Source of the DNA: Opisthocomus hoazin
Lineage: Eukaryota > Chordata > Aves > Opisthocomiformes > Opisthocomidae
Assembly: GCF_030867145.1 (NCBI RefSeq)
Contig: NC_134418.1
Coordinates: 59,371,682-59,435,681, forward strand
Direction of reading: 5' to 3'
DNA length: 64,000 nt
Below the pieces are notes generated by a model, which was not told the DNA's origin, searched no databases, and was given only the letters and a program-made list of their open reading frames with translations. The position numbers were made by a program, and so were the translations under genes. Below are positions 24,774-37,100 of the stretch, one piece after another (position 1 is the first letter of the stretch; the number at the start of each line of letters is the position of its first letter).

Positions 24774-25186
24774 AGCATCTCTCCTATGAGGAAAGGCTGA
24801 GGGAGCTGGGCTTGTTCAGCCTGAAGAAGAGAAGGCTGAGAGGGGACCTAATAAATGCTTATAAATATCTCAACGGTGGGTGTCAGGAGGATGGGGCCAA
24901 ACTCTTTTCAGTGGTGCCCAGCGACAGGACAAGGGGCAGCGGGCACAAATTGAAGCATAGGAAGTTCCGTCTGAACATGAGAAAGAACTTCTTCCCTCTG
25001 AGGGTGACGGAGCACTGGAACAGGCTGCCCAGGGAGGTTGTGGAGTCTCCTTCTCTGGAAATATTCAAGACCTGCCTGGACAAGGTCCTGTGCAGTCTGC
25101 TGTAGGTGACCCTGCTTTGGCAGGAGGGTTGGACTAGATGACCCACAGAGGTCCCTTCCAACCCCTACCATTCTGTGATTCTGTGA
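24757..25186 (+). mobile_element. CR1 LINE retrotransposon, 5'-truncated copy with 3' end
   Basis: The segment carries the 3' portion of a CR1 element: the end of ORF2 (24761-25105), then a short 3' UTR with the diagnostic GGTTGGACTAGATGACC-like stretch, then CCTTCCAACC and two perfect ATTCTGTG octamers at 25170-25185. CR1 is the dominant LINE of birds, and copies are typically 5'-truncated and end in such octamers. The 345-base ORF2 tail is still open, so this copy is younger than the one at 19300-20420. It is inserted in otherwise unique intergenic DNA. Exact subfamily cannot be set by eye. Confidence 0.95.
24761..25105 (+). pseudogene. CR1 ORF2 C-terminal remnant (reverse transcriptase polyprotein tail)
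   Basis: An uninterrupted frame of 114 codons ends in TAG and encodes the region downstream of the reverse-transcriptase core of CR1 ORF2. It contains the recognisable runs [31 protein letters not shown] and [15 protein letters not shown], which are well-conserved parts of bird CR1 consensus proteins. The endonuclease and catalytic RT domains are missing because of 5' truncation, so it cannot mobilise itself. The first ATG is incidental and there is no promoter. It should not be annotated as a host gene. Confidence 0.9.
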
Positions 25187-26720
25187 AAAAGGGGCATCTT
25201 CCTCAAAAGTCACTTCGGAGCTTACTGATTTCATTTCCTAAGCTTCCTTGAGCCATAAGCACAAGATGCTGAAATACAGCAGCTATGCACAAGCCCAGAT
25301 GTGGACCTTTTCTGCACAAAAGCTGCTTCCAGCGCTTGGCTTAGCTCAGGCAGGGTTAGCTGCGAATCTCAAGCACAGCCCTATTTAGGCTTACTGTGGC
25401 ACGTCTGAGGAGTAAGATGTAGCAGGAAAACTAAATAAATTGTGGTCTGTTGGAGGACTGAATATTTTCAGACAGCTGGTGTGTCCAGTTTTGGTGGGAT
25501 ATAAAGCCCAGTCGCTCGCATTACACAAAGCCGTTCCATCTCGAGGTGCAAACTGTCTCAGGCTGGGGAGCAAGCAAACTCTCGGTTCTCCTATTTTGTC
25601 TCTGTGTGTGAGTATGATGGAGCCAATAAAACTAATAAAATAGTGATTGATTTAGTTTGTCTAGTGGCGGTTGTCTCTGATTGTATCACCAGCTTCTCTC
25701 AAAACAGTTACCATAGTAATGAAAAATATCTGCAAGGATTTAGAGATTTTTAGGGACAACAAATGCACAATTTAATCCAAGGAGTATCCAAACAAGTAGT
25801 GATTAGGAGAAAGTCATGCTGGATTTCTTCTCTGGATGGCATCTCCCCGTGCGCTTCAGGACTTAACCATAGGACCTATTCCTTTGCACACCTGATCTTT
25901 GCTTTTACACCCACACCTGCCAAGATCAACAGGGATTGCCTATTGAACATTTTTACTTTCTTCTTTAACTAGGCTTTGACAAACTCAAAATAAAATGCCT
26001 TGCCTAAATATTCATCACAGTTCACTTTTTATGCAGTGGAAACTGACCTGCCATTTATTTAAAGTCATCTTTTTTCTCACATTTAATCAATATAAATTGA
26101 TCTCTGTTGGTCTTAATTCAACTTAATGAAGTATTGCATGATTGAAACAATCTTATAGGTGATGAGGTAGTTAAGACAACTACTTTGTTGTTTTCTCTAT
26201 TGTTATTTAATTCATTTTTTTTCTAATTTCAGCTTTACTTTGGAATTACAGGTTCAAGGAACTTGACAGAGGGAGAATAATTACATTACTATGATGTTGA
26301 ACAAAAATATTAGAAAAGCTGCTACAGTACATGCCAGAGTATTAGTAGCAGCATTTGAATTAAGCCTGTTTTTTGTCGACTCCAGTCAAATGAGGCTTTT
26401 TGGTGACTATCAGAGAATTTAGGTCAAGCTACAGTAAAAAGAGACTCTGAACAAAGCCTATCAGAAATTTTAAAACCCTGAGAATTTTGTGGGTTCCAGG
26501 TGCTCAAATGAGCTTTGTGTGAGGTGATGCCTGAATGAATGGGTAATTCACAGACTGGACATTAGTTTGTATTATCCCTTCTTTTTTGTTGTTTAAAATG
26601 CAACAAACATTTATTCACACTCTCATTTTTTCTTAGAGGCTTGATGTGTCATTAAATCCCTGCTTAAAAGTCCAAATAAATGTTTCAAGGGACAAGTGCC
26701 CACAGTGAAGACCAGGAGCA
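25187..26720. promoter_or_regulatory. AT-rich block with X-box-like site, candidate conserved non-coding sequence
   Basis: GTTACCATAGTAAT at 25707-25720 is a near-perfect RFX X-box palindrome (GTTRCC-AT-RGYAAC, last base changed). The following kilobase is AT-rich, with many TTAAT/ATTTA cores and no coding potential. The outer limits are arbitrary. Confidence 0.22.
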
Positions 26721-28789
26721 GGAAAGGTCTGCGGCGAGGGATGTGAGCAGCTCTGAAAATGCCTGGAAAGATTTTCCTCACTCCAAGCTATGTGAAATAT
26801 TTGAGCGGAGGAGAGAGGAGAAGGCTGACATTTGGATTAAGAGTTGTTGAGCACTAAGTGTTCTTGAGACTGAAGATCTGGCAGCAAATAAGGTGAACCG
26901 AAGTGTAGCTTATCTGTTTGGCTGAATTTCCAGGGCTAACAAGTCCCTCGTCCAGGAAGCAGACTGATTGCTGAGGGAGGAGCAGGGCTGGAAAAATATT
27001 TTTTTTACAGAGGATGCTTTCACAGGTGCTCTTCTCTGTTGTTAATTATTCCCAAACAGCTTTTTTCCTTCATCTGTGTGCAAAGCTCACCTACATCTGG
27101 GTGCCAGCAACTTGCTCTTGAAGGGCCGATTTTTGATGAAGTATCAGGGCAGGGGGCTTCACTAGCTTTGAGATTGGTCCTAAGCTGCTGTCTGGACTTC
27201 CTTTCCAGCACCTTTCACCAGAAGTTAATTCTGTTTCACCTGCAGGATTTTGTTCAAGTTGATTTTACCCAACAGAACAGTTAAGGTATTGACATATAGA
27301 AAAGGATAACAACAAAACACCATATTGACAAATAGGAAAGAATAACAGCAAAACATCAATTGAAAGAGCAAACCTTTCCCTCTGTTGGTTTTATCTGAAA
27401 CATCAGAAATTATTCCTACATAAATGGAATTCCTTGATGAAGAAATTTTTTTGTAAAGAGAAAGAAGAATCACGGGGCGTGAGAAGGAACTTGCATCTTG
27501 AATCCATGCTGGAAGAAAGGCATAGATGCAAAATACTGGTTCCTGTAAATTCTCTATAGAGAAGTGTTCCGTAATCTCCTGGGGATGGAATGAAAGACAG
27601 AGACAAATTCAGCTAAAGATGGTTTAATAGACTCTAAATATATGTAGGAATTTTTTCAACCATCTTCTAGTGTTCAGTTATGGTGCTATGACGGCTAACT
27701 TCTATGTGCAGAAAATACCACTCTTACGAATGGTAATTTGATTTCTGTGGCTGATTTCCACAAGGGCTGGGCAGGTTTGTTGTATGACCAATCCTGCCAC
27801 ACCAGGTCAATTTGATATTTAGATTAAATGGCTCCAGGACCAGTGAAGGAATGAGGAGAAACACTGCCCACACCTTGCTCCTTGTCCAAAACCTGCTTGC
27901 ATATAGCGGAATGATTCCTCAGAGAATCAACACTTGCTGTTAAATACATAGAGGCAAGGGAGACCTTTTAAATACAATGTTCACATCTTTGTGTGCATTC
28001 TTTTCACAAGATTAAGATCTTTTGGCTTTGAGTGCAGGAAGCTTCTCCTGTCACCTAATGAGCAAGCCTGAAGTACTCATAAATGCAAACGTGCTTCAGG
28101 AATTGGAAAAAAAGTGCAAGTGACAGGACCCAGCTACCTGCACTGGTGCTTGCCTGAAATTGCTTTGCTCTGCAATGAGACACTAGCCTGGGTTTTTGGA
28201 TGGCCCCAGCGAAACTCGGAAGGCATTGTTTTGAAGTGCTGCTGGCTTTTCCTACAGTTCATCACAGACCTTGTTAGGAAATGAGGGAGAGGAAACTGGG
28301 CAACCGAGCTGCTCAGCCACGAGGAAACGCACAATGAGCGTGATGAAGCCAGCAGCTGCAGGACAATGGGAACAGGCTGGGGCTATTTTTGTTAGATGTG
28401 AACAATCAACTGAACGTGTGAGACCTTATCGTGTTCCCTCCCTGCCTTCTCCCCCCTTTCTTCAGCACTGGAAATTTTCCCAAAGAGAAACAGCTTTCCT
28501 TTTCTCTTGGCAAAGTTGATTACCATAATAATTTTCTCTTTCATCTCAGAGCAGGTTTCTTCTGGAAGCCTTTGATGGCTTCCTCTGAGTGCAGTTATTG
28601 TCTTGCTGTGACTGACTGACTCGCAGCTGGGTTGTACTCAGCATCATGAAACCTGGAGCAAAGTTTGGCGGTATTCATGAGTAGGTAAGGGTCCCCTCAC
28701 CTCTCACTTGCTGGATGTGGAGGCTGGAATTGTTTTTCCCAGAGTTACTCTCACGACAGAAATCTGAATTTGAACCGAGCATAGCTTTC
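26721..28789. other. Unique non-coding sequence
   Basis: I see nothing beyond ordinary intergenic sequence; there is no ORF with a recognisable domain. Confidence 0.5.
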
Positions 28790-29810
28790 ACAGGCGGAAA
28801 ATAAGCAGCAAGTATTCACATCCTATCATATGTAATGAGAAGAAATACATAATTAAGATGGTAATCAGTGCTCCAATAGCTGAATTCCTCCTTATCTTTA
28901 TGACTCTCTTCTCAGAACAGTCCTTTTAAATGTCACAGCAATATTAGCTCCAACTTACAAATGGAAAATGGAGGGACATAAACACATGATTTATGAAGTT
29001 AAGTGAGAAGGAAAGAGAAAATATTTTGCTCTCTGTCTAAACAGAACCACATTCTTCCTTGATGTTCAGATACAAATGTATAACCTCCCTGACATAGCTA
29101 TGTCTAATTTATATAGTTTCAATGTTCTGTGTGCCAATAGCAAATCTACTACACCAGATTCTTATACTTCATAAATATGAAAGGACTATTAATTTGTAAA
29201 TGAGCTTTTCTAACGTCTTGTGATATTTCAAGCATGCACTGAAGCAGCACTTCAGGTTTGCTATTAATATTTTTTATCTTCAGTTCTTCAGTGTGTAAGT
29301 CTTTCTCCCTTTATTAAGCAGCCTATTAGTCACATAAGATCGATACTTTCTGCACTTCTACCTATTATCTTAATGTCACTGATATCCGGCTAGAACTTCA
29401 TCCCACAATTCTTCCAACTATTTTAATTTCATTATAATGATATGTTTACATTGGTAACAGTTCAATCAAAATTGGATGTGTTTATAACACTGCAGTTTAG
29501 ATTAACAGCTTGCTTCTACTTTACTACAAGGAAACCACTAAATTGACTGTAATTCCTAATCAATATAGCTATCATTCTTAGAATTTAAAAAAAGTTTTTA
29601 AGTGGCCTTGCCTGTGCTGCTAAAGCTGACATGTCTGTCCTTGAATTTGTCATCCAGCTACTGCAGAATCCATTTCCAAACAGTCGATTTTTTCATTCTA
29701 CTTCTAGTTACCAAAATGAGCAAGATTTAATTACAGGATCTTTTTCCCATTTCCCACCATTTTTCTTTCACCTGGACTTGGTTTAAGGAGTGGTGACATT
29801 GTATCACGAA
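28790..29810. promoter_or_regulatory. AT-rich candidate conserved non-coding block
   Basis: About 1 kb has almost no CpG, no ORF above 60 codons and frequent homeodomain cores (CATAATTAAGATGG, TATTAATTTGTAAATGAG, TTGCTATTAATATTTT, TTAATTTCATTATAATGATATG). The lack of random ORFs reflects the AT richness. Regulatory function is inferred. Confidence 0.2.
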
Positions 29811-32800
29811 AGCAAATCTGGAAACATCTAATGACTGAATCCGTCATCATAACATGTCCATGTGTACTGCAGAGGAGATGCTGGTGGGTACAGCTGGCTG
29901 ACGCCTTCTTTAGCTTCTGGCCCCCAGGGGTTGCTAACTTTCTTATTATCCCATCTTATCATCCCATTTGGATGAGCACAACTACTCACTCCACGGTCCA
30001 AATATGCTTCTCTGTTCCAGATTTGTCTCTACCACTTCACCATCATTTTTCTCAAAATCAAGCACGATTTCACTGGGAACGGCTGTGGCTCAAGCTCCGC
30101 TCAGCACAGAAAACAAAGATCACAGTTTCCTCAGAGCGTCCAAGTCGATGCTCTGACCTCGCCAGTCGTATCTGAGAAGCCTTAAACCGTGCTTGTGATA
30201 AGAGTACACAGTCTAGGAATTTATCCTCCATTTCAGGCTGGTCTACAACACAGTGACACAACTTGCAAGCATTGCAGTGACATTGCCTTCACCTTGAATA
30301 ACTATTCTTGTCAGTGTTTTGGCTATGTTTCAGCTGAGGATCCAAGCGTGTTCCTAAGCATGCCTCAGACACACCCTGCTCCTGCTATCAGAGGGCACCA
30401 GTCCCTACCCCACACCTCCCTCTTTCCCCTTTCGTGGGAAGAAAGCTCATCTGCAGAGAACCAGGACATCTTTTTCGACAGGTCTCTCATCTAACAACCA
30501 GGTGCTTTCTGGGAATACCTTTGGACCCAGCCGTTGCTCAGATCAAATATACCCAAAAGAGATTTGATCAGCTTCTCTCCCTCTCACTAACTCACCCAAG
30601 AGGGAATTTGGCCTTGCGTGCTTGAGCAAAACTTCGGACAGACCAATACTGATCCATTGATCAGATGTAATATGGCATCCTGATGCAGACTGGCACTTTG
30701 CAGGCCAGGCAAAAACTCTCACTGAAAATAGATGTCTAATTCCCACTGACTTCATTTCTGTGGCCACTCGGCTCTGTAGCGATGGAAGCTTTAAAGGAGG
30801 TGCTGGGTCAGACCCCACCAGAGGTACTTTCTTTTTGGATGTAGCTCCAGTGGACCAAACTGCCAAAGACTTGGGAAAAAGACTTTCCAGACAGGTAACC
30901 CATGTCTAAGTGTTATAGTACTATACTTATTATTTGCTTGCCTGTTTTATCCCATAACTGACTCTTTCTGAACAGAATAAAGTGAGATTCAGGAAAGACT
31001 TCCAACAGCCTATGTACTGCCATAACTTTGCTTCTCAGGTTTCCTAACAAAAAAAGCAGCTTCAAAACCTCTTCCCCAAAACACCTATAACTAAACTTCT
31101 ATTTTGGCCCTGTGACCCTTCCCTGGAAAGACTGCTGCCCTCTGACTTTGGCTCTGAACTGCACAGTGAAATGCCTAGAAACTGGAGCCCTGTTTTGTCG
31201 ATGCTTCTGAGTATTTAAGAGCTCTTTCATCAAGGAGAGATGACAGCTTTCTTTTCAAATCAACTCACTTAGAAAAAAAAAAAGAGGAAGGGGAAGAAAA
31301 AGCTCTCAGCTCACACAACACAAAGCTCATTTTTCATGTCGTTGGAAACAGACAGTATTTTTAATCCATTTCTCACAAGTTAATCTGAGTTCAATAAACG
31401 TGAGATCCCTTTCCACTGTCTCAGAGATAGCAAATCGAAAGCAAGTTGCCAACAAATCCTGAATATACTGGACTCTCCATCACATTGGAGTAGGCAAGTC
31501 TGATGGGACCCCAGCTACCTGACTTTAATTCACACTGAACCTGCTTTGGGAGCTCCAGTATGAGCAGATGGGTCCCTTCAAAGGCACTCAAGTCTCTCCG
31601 CTGCTTACTGCTTTCTTAGGCACCAACTGCATGGGTGTAAACTGTGCCCAAGCTGGGCTGACCAGAACCTGCCCCATCTTCTAAAAACCTTTTCTGTATC
31701 TAATGATGGAAGAAAATCTTTCCCATTTCCAGTCCCTGTGCCTGAAACTGCAAATGCAAGTCCTTTCCCCAGTGAAGAAGCTTGACGGGTTAGCAATGGC
31801 AGGTTGTTAATACTTATGATGACTTCAAGTACAATATCAGATTTGTTGCCTGGCTTGGGGTTTGTCTAGACGGGTTGTTTTATTAGATAGCAGATGGTTT
31901 GAAAATAGTTTGCTGTGACAGGGCTGAGTGGGATATGAATTCTCTGTTCCCAGACCAAAAAGGGGTGGGGTAGGGAAAAAGGAGAGCAAAACTCCCACGT
32001 TTCCCATTCAGATTGAAAAATGCATGTATATATGTATGTATCTCTGTGTGTGCACATATATATTATTGAAGGAAATGAGCTTCACTGTGCTGATTACGGA
32101 TCCTTAAGCAACTCTGATCAATCGCAGGATGAATTTCCTTAGTACACACTCAGTGCCAATATTGGGAAAGTGAATTTATGATCTTTGAGTGTTTAATTTC
32201 TACAGTTTTGAATGAGATAAATGAGCAACAACAGGACGTATTGGCTGGACCAAAAGAATTGGATCAGTTCAGATTCTGGTATTGGGTAATTGGTTCTACT
32301 GTGTTTGTTCGGACCCGCGTGGGCAGACATTGAGGCTGCCTCCTTTGCAGAGAGGTCTGAGAATAATGTCTTGCTGGCAGTGATTTTGGATTTCTCTTCC
32401 ATTCTAGGCCAATATTCATGCACTCGAATTCATTTGCAGGGGAGGCAGCAGCTCTCTCCCCTCAGAGATAGCACAAGGCCCTGCAGATGGGCTTTGTATG
32501 TCAATATGGACATAAGTGTGAAGTTTTAAACAATTTCTCCTCTGTCTTTCCTGACACAAAGGTCCCTCGGGAAGGAACTGGTTACTGAGTTGAGAAACTG
32601 TAAATGTCGTGAAGTAATGCCTGTTCTCCAAAAAGATGTGAAGCTTTTGTTTCTGGCTGCACAGAAATGAAAAGCCATGTTTCTGAGCAGAAGCTGGGCC
32701 ATCTGCGCTTTGAAGTATTTCAGATTTTGTCCCCGGAGCTAGAGTATGTGCTGATAGAAAAAAAAATCAACGAGAGGTTAAAATTGGCAGCCCGCAGCCT

Positions 32801-33739
32801 TGGTTGGTATAACTGGGGTAGTGTACAACCTCGTTTTGGGCTTATGATTCAGGGCCGAATGGTGATTCTGGCTTACTAAGTCCTCTGATAGTGCATCTGT
32901 GGGGAAAAATAGCGGTTTCAGGGGCAGGGAACTGAGGGGCAAAGGCTGGGTGCCTTAGTCTAGGGCAGCCAGCAGAGCTCACAGCCTTGCTCGGCAGGGC
33001 TTGGGGCAGGAAATCCCTCATACCACTTCCCTCGCCACCTAGAGCAAGGGGAGAAGGAGCAGCCCTGAATGTGACTCCCTCCTTCTCAGAGGATGTCATA
33101 ATTGTACACCAGCCTGTATTTATATCTGTGAGGGCAGTCACATTTCTAAAGAGGATTATGCACTGCTTTAGCTATTTCAAACCTTGTTTAATCACAACAT
33201 CTGCTGAAATGTAACTGTAAAATGTCAGGGAACTCTCAAAGGTCACACTCTGCTCAGGTAGGCAAAAACTATCAGAGTTTTTGTGTCATCTTTTTATAGC
33301 AGACCTTGCCCAACAAACCTCTGACACTTTTGCAGGGTGCATCCATCAGGAGGAAGAGGCACCCACTGCGGGCCTGTACTTTATTTGTGAATTTGGATTC
33401 CTCTTTCATCGCAGGATGATCCTGGAGTGAAAGATTTTGGATGGGATTTTGTGGCAATGAGCTATCCACCGTATTATCTTCACTCTGCAACCAGGTATTC
33501 GCAAACATTTTAATTTAAAAGAATGTATATCACTAACATAATTAGTGGTAATAGTTCTTGTGCTTGTTTTTCATGCAGAATCATGCCAGTGGCAAGCTGC
33601 TTATGCAGGGAATAAGAGATGCCAAATTTTGCAGTGATATGCCAAGCAAAGTATTTGCTGACACTGACTGATGTCTGCCCTGGTGCTGAGGGCATACTAA
33701 CAATGTGTTACTTCAATCTCCAAACAGTTTAAAGGAGAA
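29811..33739. other. Unique non-coding sequence
   Basis: No supportable gene. A weak CTCF-like match (CTATCAGAGGGCA, 11 of 13) lies at 30385-30397. The alternating purine-pyrimidine microsatellite at 32021-32065 is listed separately. Confidence 0.5.
32021..32065 (+). repeat. TG/TA alternating dinucleotide tract
   Basis: TGCATGTATATATGTATGTA, then TCTC, then TGTGTGTGCACATATATAT. This is a degenerate (TG)n/(TA)n microsatellite, a sequence type prone to Z-DNA and length change. Confidence 0.8.
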
Positions 33740-34170
33740 TATAGGCCTTATGCTCTTTTTTTTTCTATAAAGGCATGTGTTTTTCTTGTCTGGCATTGTT
33801 TTACCAGTCTATGGCTGCTACTCATCAAATAATTGACAAAATGGTAACACTTAGATTTTGCAGATGCCTTAGTTCTCCAATATTGGGCTGCATTTTTGAC
33901 TGGTGTTAGCTCTGGCATGAGTGTATGTACATGATGAAGGGATTTAAACTTTATTAGTCAATAATGCAGTGGCATCAGACTCTCTGGAGTTAGTGCTGTT
34001 AATTTATTTAATGCAATTCCCCAGGATGAGTAAATGCATTTTTTTCTGCACACTAGAAGCTAATGCTTGATGATAGCTGCACATTGCCATAGAAACCAGG
34101 ACAGGTTCAGCTGTAAGTCAAAGGTTAATTTATAATTATTTTTAAAATCATCTCACTCAGATGCATCAGT
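33740..34170. promoter_or_regulatory. Candidate conserved non-coding block with X-box-like site
   Basis: ATTGCCATAGAAAC at 34083-34096 resembles the RFX X-box GTTGCCATGGAAAC. Nearby lie TTTATTAGTCAATAATGC, CTGTTAATTTATTTAATGC and AGGTTAATTTATAATTA. There is no coding potential. Enhancer function is inferred. Confidence 0.25.
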
Positions 34171-37100
34171 TTAGACAGAACTTGTCCAAAACCTGATTCC
34201 TTACAAAAAAAAAAAAACAACAACTATCGTTCTATTCTAGCTCTTCCAAAAATATATTAACACAGCTCCTGTTTGCTCAAGGCAGATTCTCCATAAGGTG
34301 TTATACAAGATAACTGTCTGGTTTTCAGTGTTTGTAGCTATGTTTGCAAATGACAGAGTGACTGACAGCACAAGCTCTCTGTGGGATGGCTGTGGACCAG
34401 AGCACGGATGACTCATTGTGTATGATGTTGTTTCACACCAAAGTGTTTGCTCTATATACTGAACATGTGTGCGAGTCAATAGCAAAAAGTTCAAGAGCAA
34501 ACACAGCTTACGTGGAAATAAATTCACAGTGACTGAAATCATTATGCCCAAGTCAGAAAGCTAATTTCATAGAGGGTACTTGACAAGCGAAACACCCGTT
34601 CAAATGCCTTTTTAAAAAAGGACGTTTACTTGGGATGGTTCCTGTGTCCTCCTCAAATGCTTGAGGGTCAGGCAGTGAGAACAGAGGGTCTTGGCATTTC
34701 CTTGAAGCAAAAGCCTTTTCATTCCAAGGGTGAGCAGAAGAGAGTTCAGGTCCCTGCTCAGATCTCCCCCATACGATGGCAATATCCAATACTTGGGTAC
34801 TATTTTTTTCTTGGAAGAACAGACTTTTGCTGAAGACTGGCTTTCTCCCCTGCCTGTCTCCCCAACTGCCTTTTTGGAGTTCAGCGGAGATCTGAGTAGT
34901 TGTTTTTGTATCAGGAGCTATTTATTCACTTTGATGCCAATTAACCCTCCCCTACAGCCCTGGCATGTCTATAAGACATAAATAAAAACAAACTCTTTCT
35001 GATTTGATGGTGCTGTTAACGTCCTCCGGGGAGCAGCCCCAGTCTCAGGCTGGCTCGGTGGTGCAGAGGTGCCTCCCCCAGCTGGCTTCTGTCTTCCCAG
35101 CTGAAATAATAAGGATCTCTGAGAACAACATGACACTACCTCAATCCCTCAGGGGCACTTGACTGTACCTCTGGGCCACCTCTTCTTTCGTCAAGAAACT
35201 CCTCTACAATGTGCGTTGGAAGATGTCCAATCCTGAGGGACATTTTACCAAACATATTAAGGCAATTTCACCTATTGTTGTGCCCGTGCTGTGAACATGT
35301 GTTAAAGGGACACAGAAATATTCCTTTTATCTGACTAGCAAATACAAAAATTTCTTTGACACTAGTGTGGGAGATTAAACTGTACAATTTACTTTGTAAA
35401 TCAGGTTTCTCATGGGGTGTGAGCCAAAGACTTCAGGAGTCTTTACCAGGCTTTGAATTGTGTCCATAAGAATGGAGGCTCTTGCGCATGATAGTGTGCA
35501 CAGGGAGCTGGGGGGCAAAGCATGGGCACCCAGAGGACACCTTTAGTCAGCAAGCCTCAAACTCCTTCCTCAAAGTCTCTGGCAATGTCCCTTCTGCAAA
35601 GCCTGTTTCCATATCCCACACCTCTTCTTGCCGCCCATGTGTATCTGGAACCACATAGCTGATGAAGCCGAGGGGCTCGTACCCTTGTGGAGTGACCTGA
35701 GACACAGCCAAGCTTCATCAGCTGCAAGGCTCCAGATGTTGCCAGGGCAGGACAGAGAAGGAATTGCCATTTCCTTGTGCCAGGGACAGGCCACACGGCT
35801 GCAGGACCGTCCCCCCCGTTGCTGCTCTCACAGAGGCTGAGCTGCAGCAGCAGCAGCTTCGCCCTGAGCGAGCCACTGCCTGGGAAGCTGGGACCAGCCC
35901 GAGGGACAAATTCAACCTTGAAAAACAGCCAGCAGAATGGCATGCAGATCACAGGGGTATTGTGGAGCTCAACTAAGAGAGATCCCTCAGAGACTTTTTA
36001 AAGCATTTTAGCTCACCTTTAACTTCCTTAAAATGGAGAATATGTTCTCTCTAGGAAGAAAGAAAGAGAAAATAAGAGCAGTGGTTGGGACATGCCTTGA
36101 AAAACACAGGCACCTGAGGAGCATTGCCACATTCTGCACCCCTGCCTGCTCAGTGACTCTGTGCTGCTGGCAAGAGGTTTATTATTGCTGTTGTACCTTT
36201 TGAAATGTGGCACTGCAGATCTCTGAGGCTGGAAAAACTGTTTTGTGATGACATTTAAACCTTTTAAATGTAGCATGTACGTATCCAGTTTCCCACAAGG
36301 CATAGGCCATGCCTATGGGTGTGAAAGACCCTGCTCAAGAGCAAGAGGAAGAGCTGTTATTTTGGCATTTCATGGGCCTTTGTCAATGTGTTTTTAATGA
36401 GAGGGACAGTGGGGTTTTTTTCAGTTTCTATCCTCTAGTATGATTTATCAGTCCTTCCATGGACACCATAAGTGCACGAAAGTATTTGCATGTCAGTGAA
36501 GATTTCCAAAAGCATTCCAAGCTACAGTGAGCCATCCTATTTTGCAGTTAAATTCTGTGTCTGATGGATTTCCCCACACTGTTGCTAGGAGATGAAGGTA
36601 CTGCCTAACAAAGGATATATTGACAAAAAATTTTCCAGAACAAATCTATCTTGTTATGGTAAATAAAGCCTCACATAAAATGGATATTGCAGGATTTATT
36701 TCCCTAGTGGTGGCACTGGCAAAATTACACAGATCAAGTTAAGGTGAAATTTCCCCATCACAAATACGTTTTCGTTTTGTTTTGCTTTGTTGACATGAAG
36801 ACTTTCAGTGTGTTTAATGCCAAAAGCGCTGTTGCCTTCCAGTGTGTTTTGTTGCTAGGCTAATAGGATGAACACATCCTACGTTAGTGTTTTTCCCTCT
36901 TCCCTTCTCTGCTACTTCTCCCTTTCAGGAAGAAATGTGGCTTATTATAGCGGTTTCCTTTATTTCATGACTCTTCTGGGAAACATGGATTCTTTTGCTT
37001 ATTTTAAAGCAGGGAAGAAGTGTGCATGACTCTGAACATGTTGGAATTTGGCACAGAAGCAGCCAAATGCAATGGAAAAGCAGATCAGCCTCTTGCTCTT

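Noticed and set aside
26168..26183. TGATGAGGTAGTTAAG resembling a let-7 seed
   Set aside because: Only the first nine bases fit let-7 (TGAGGTAGT); the remainder differs and no hairpin partner arm is visible.
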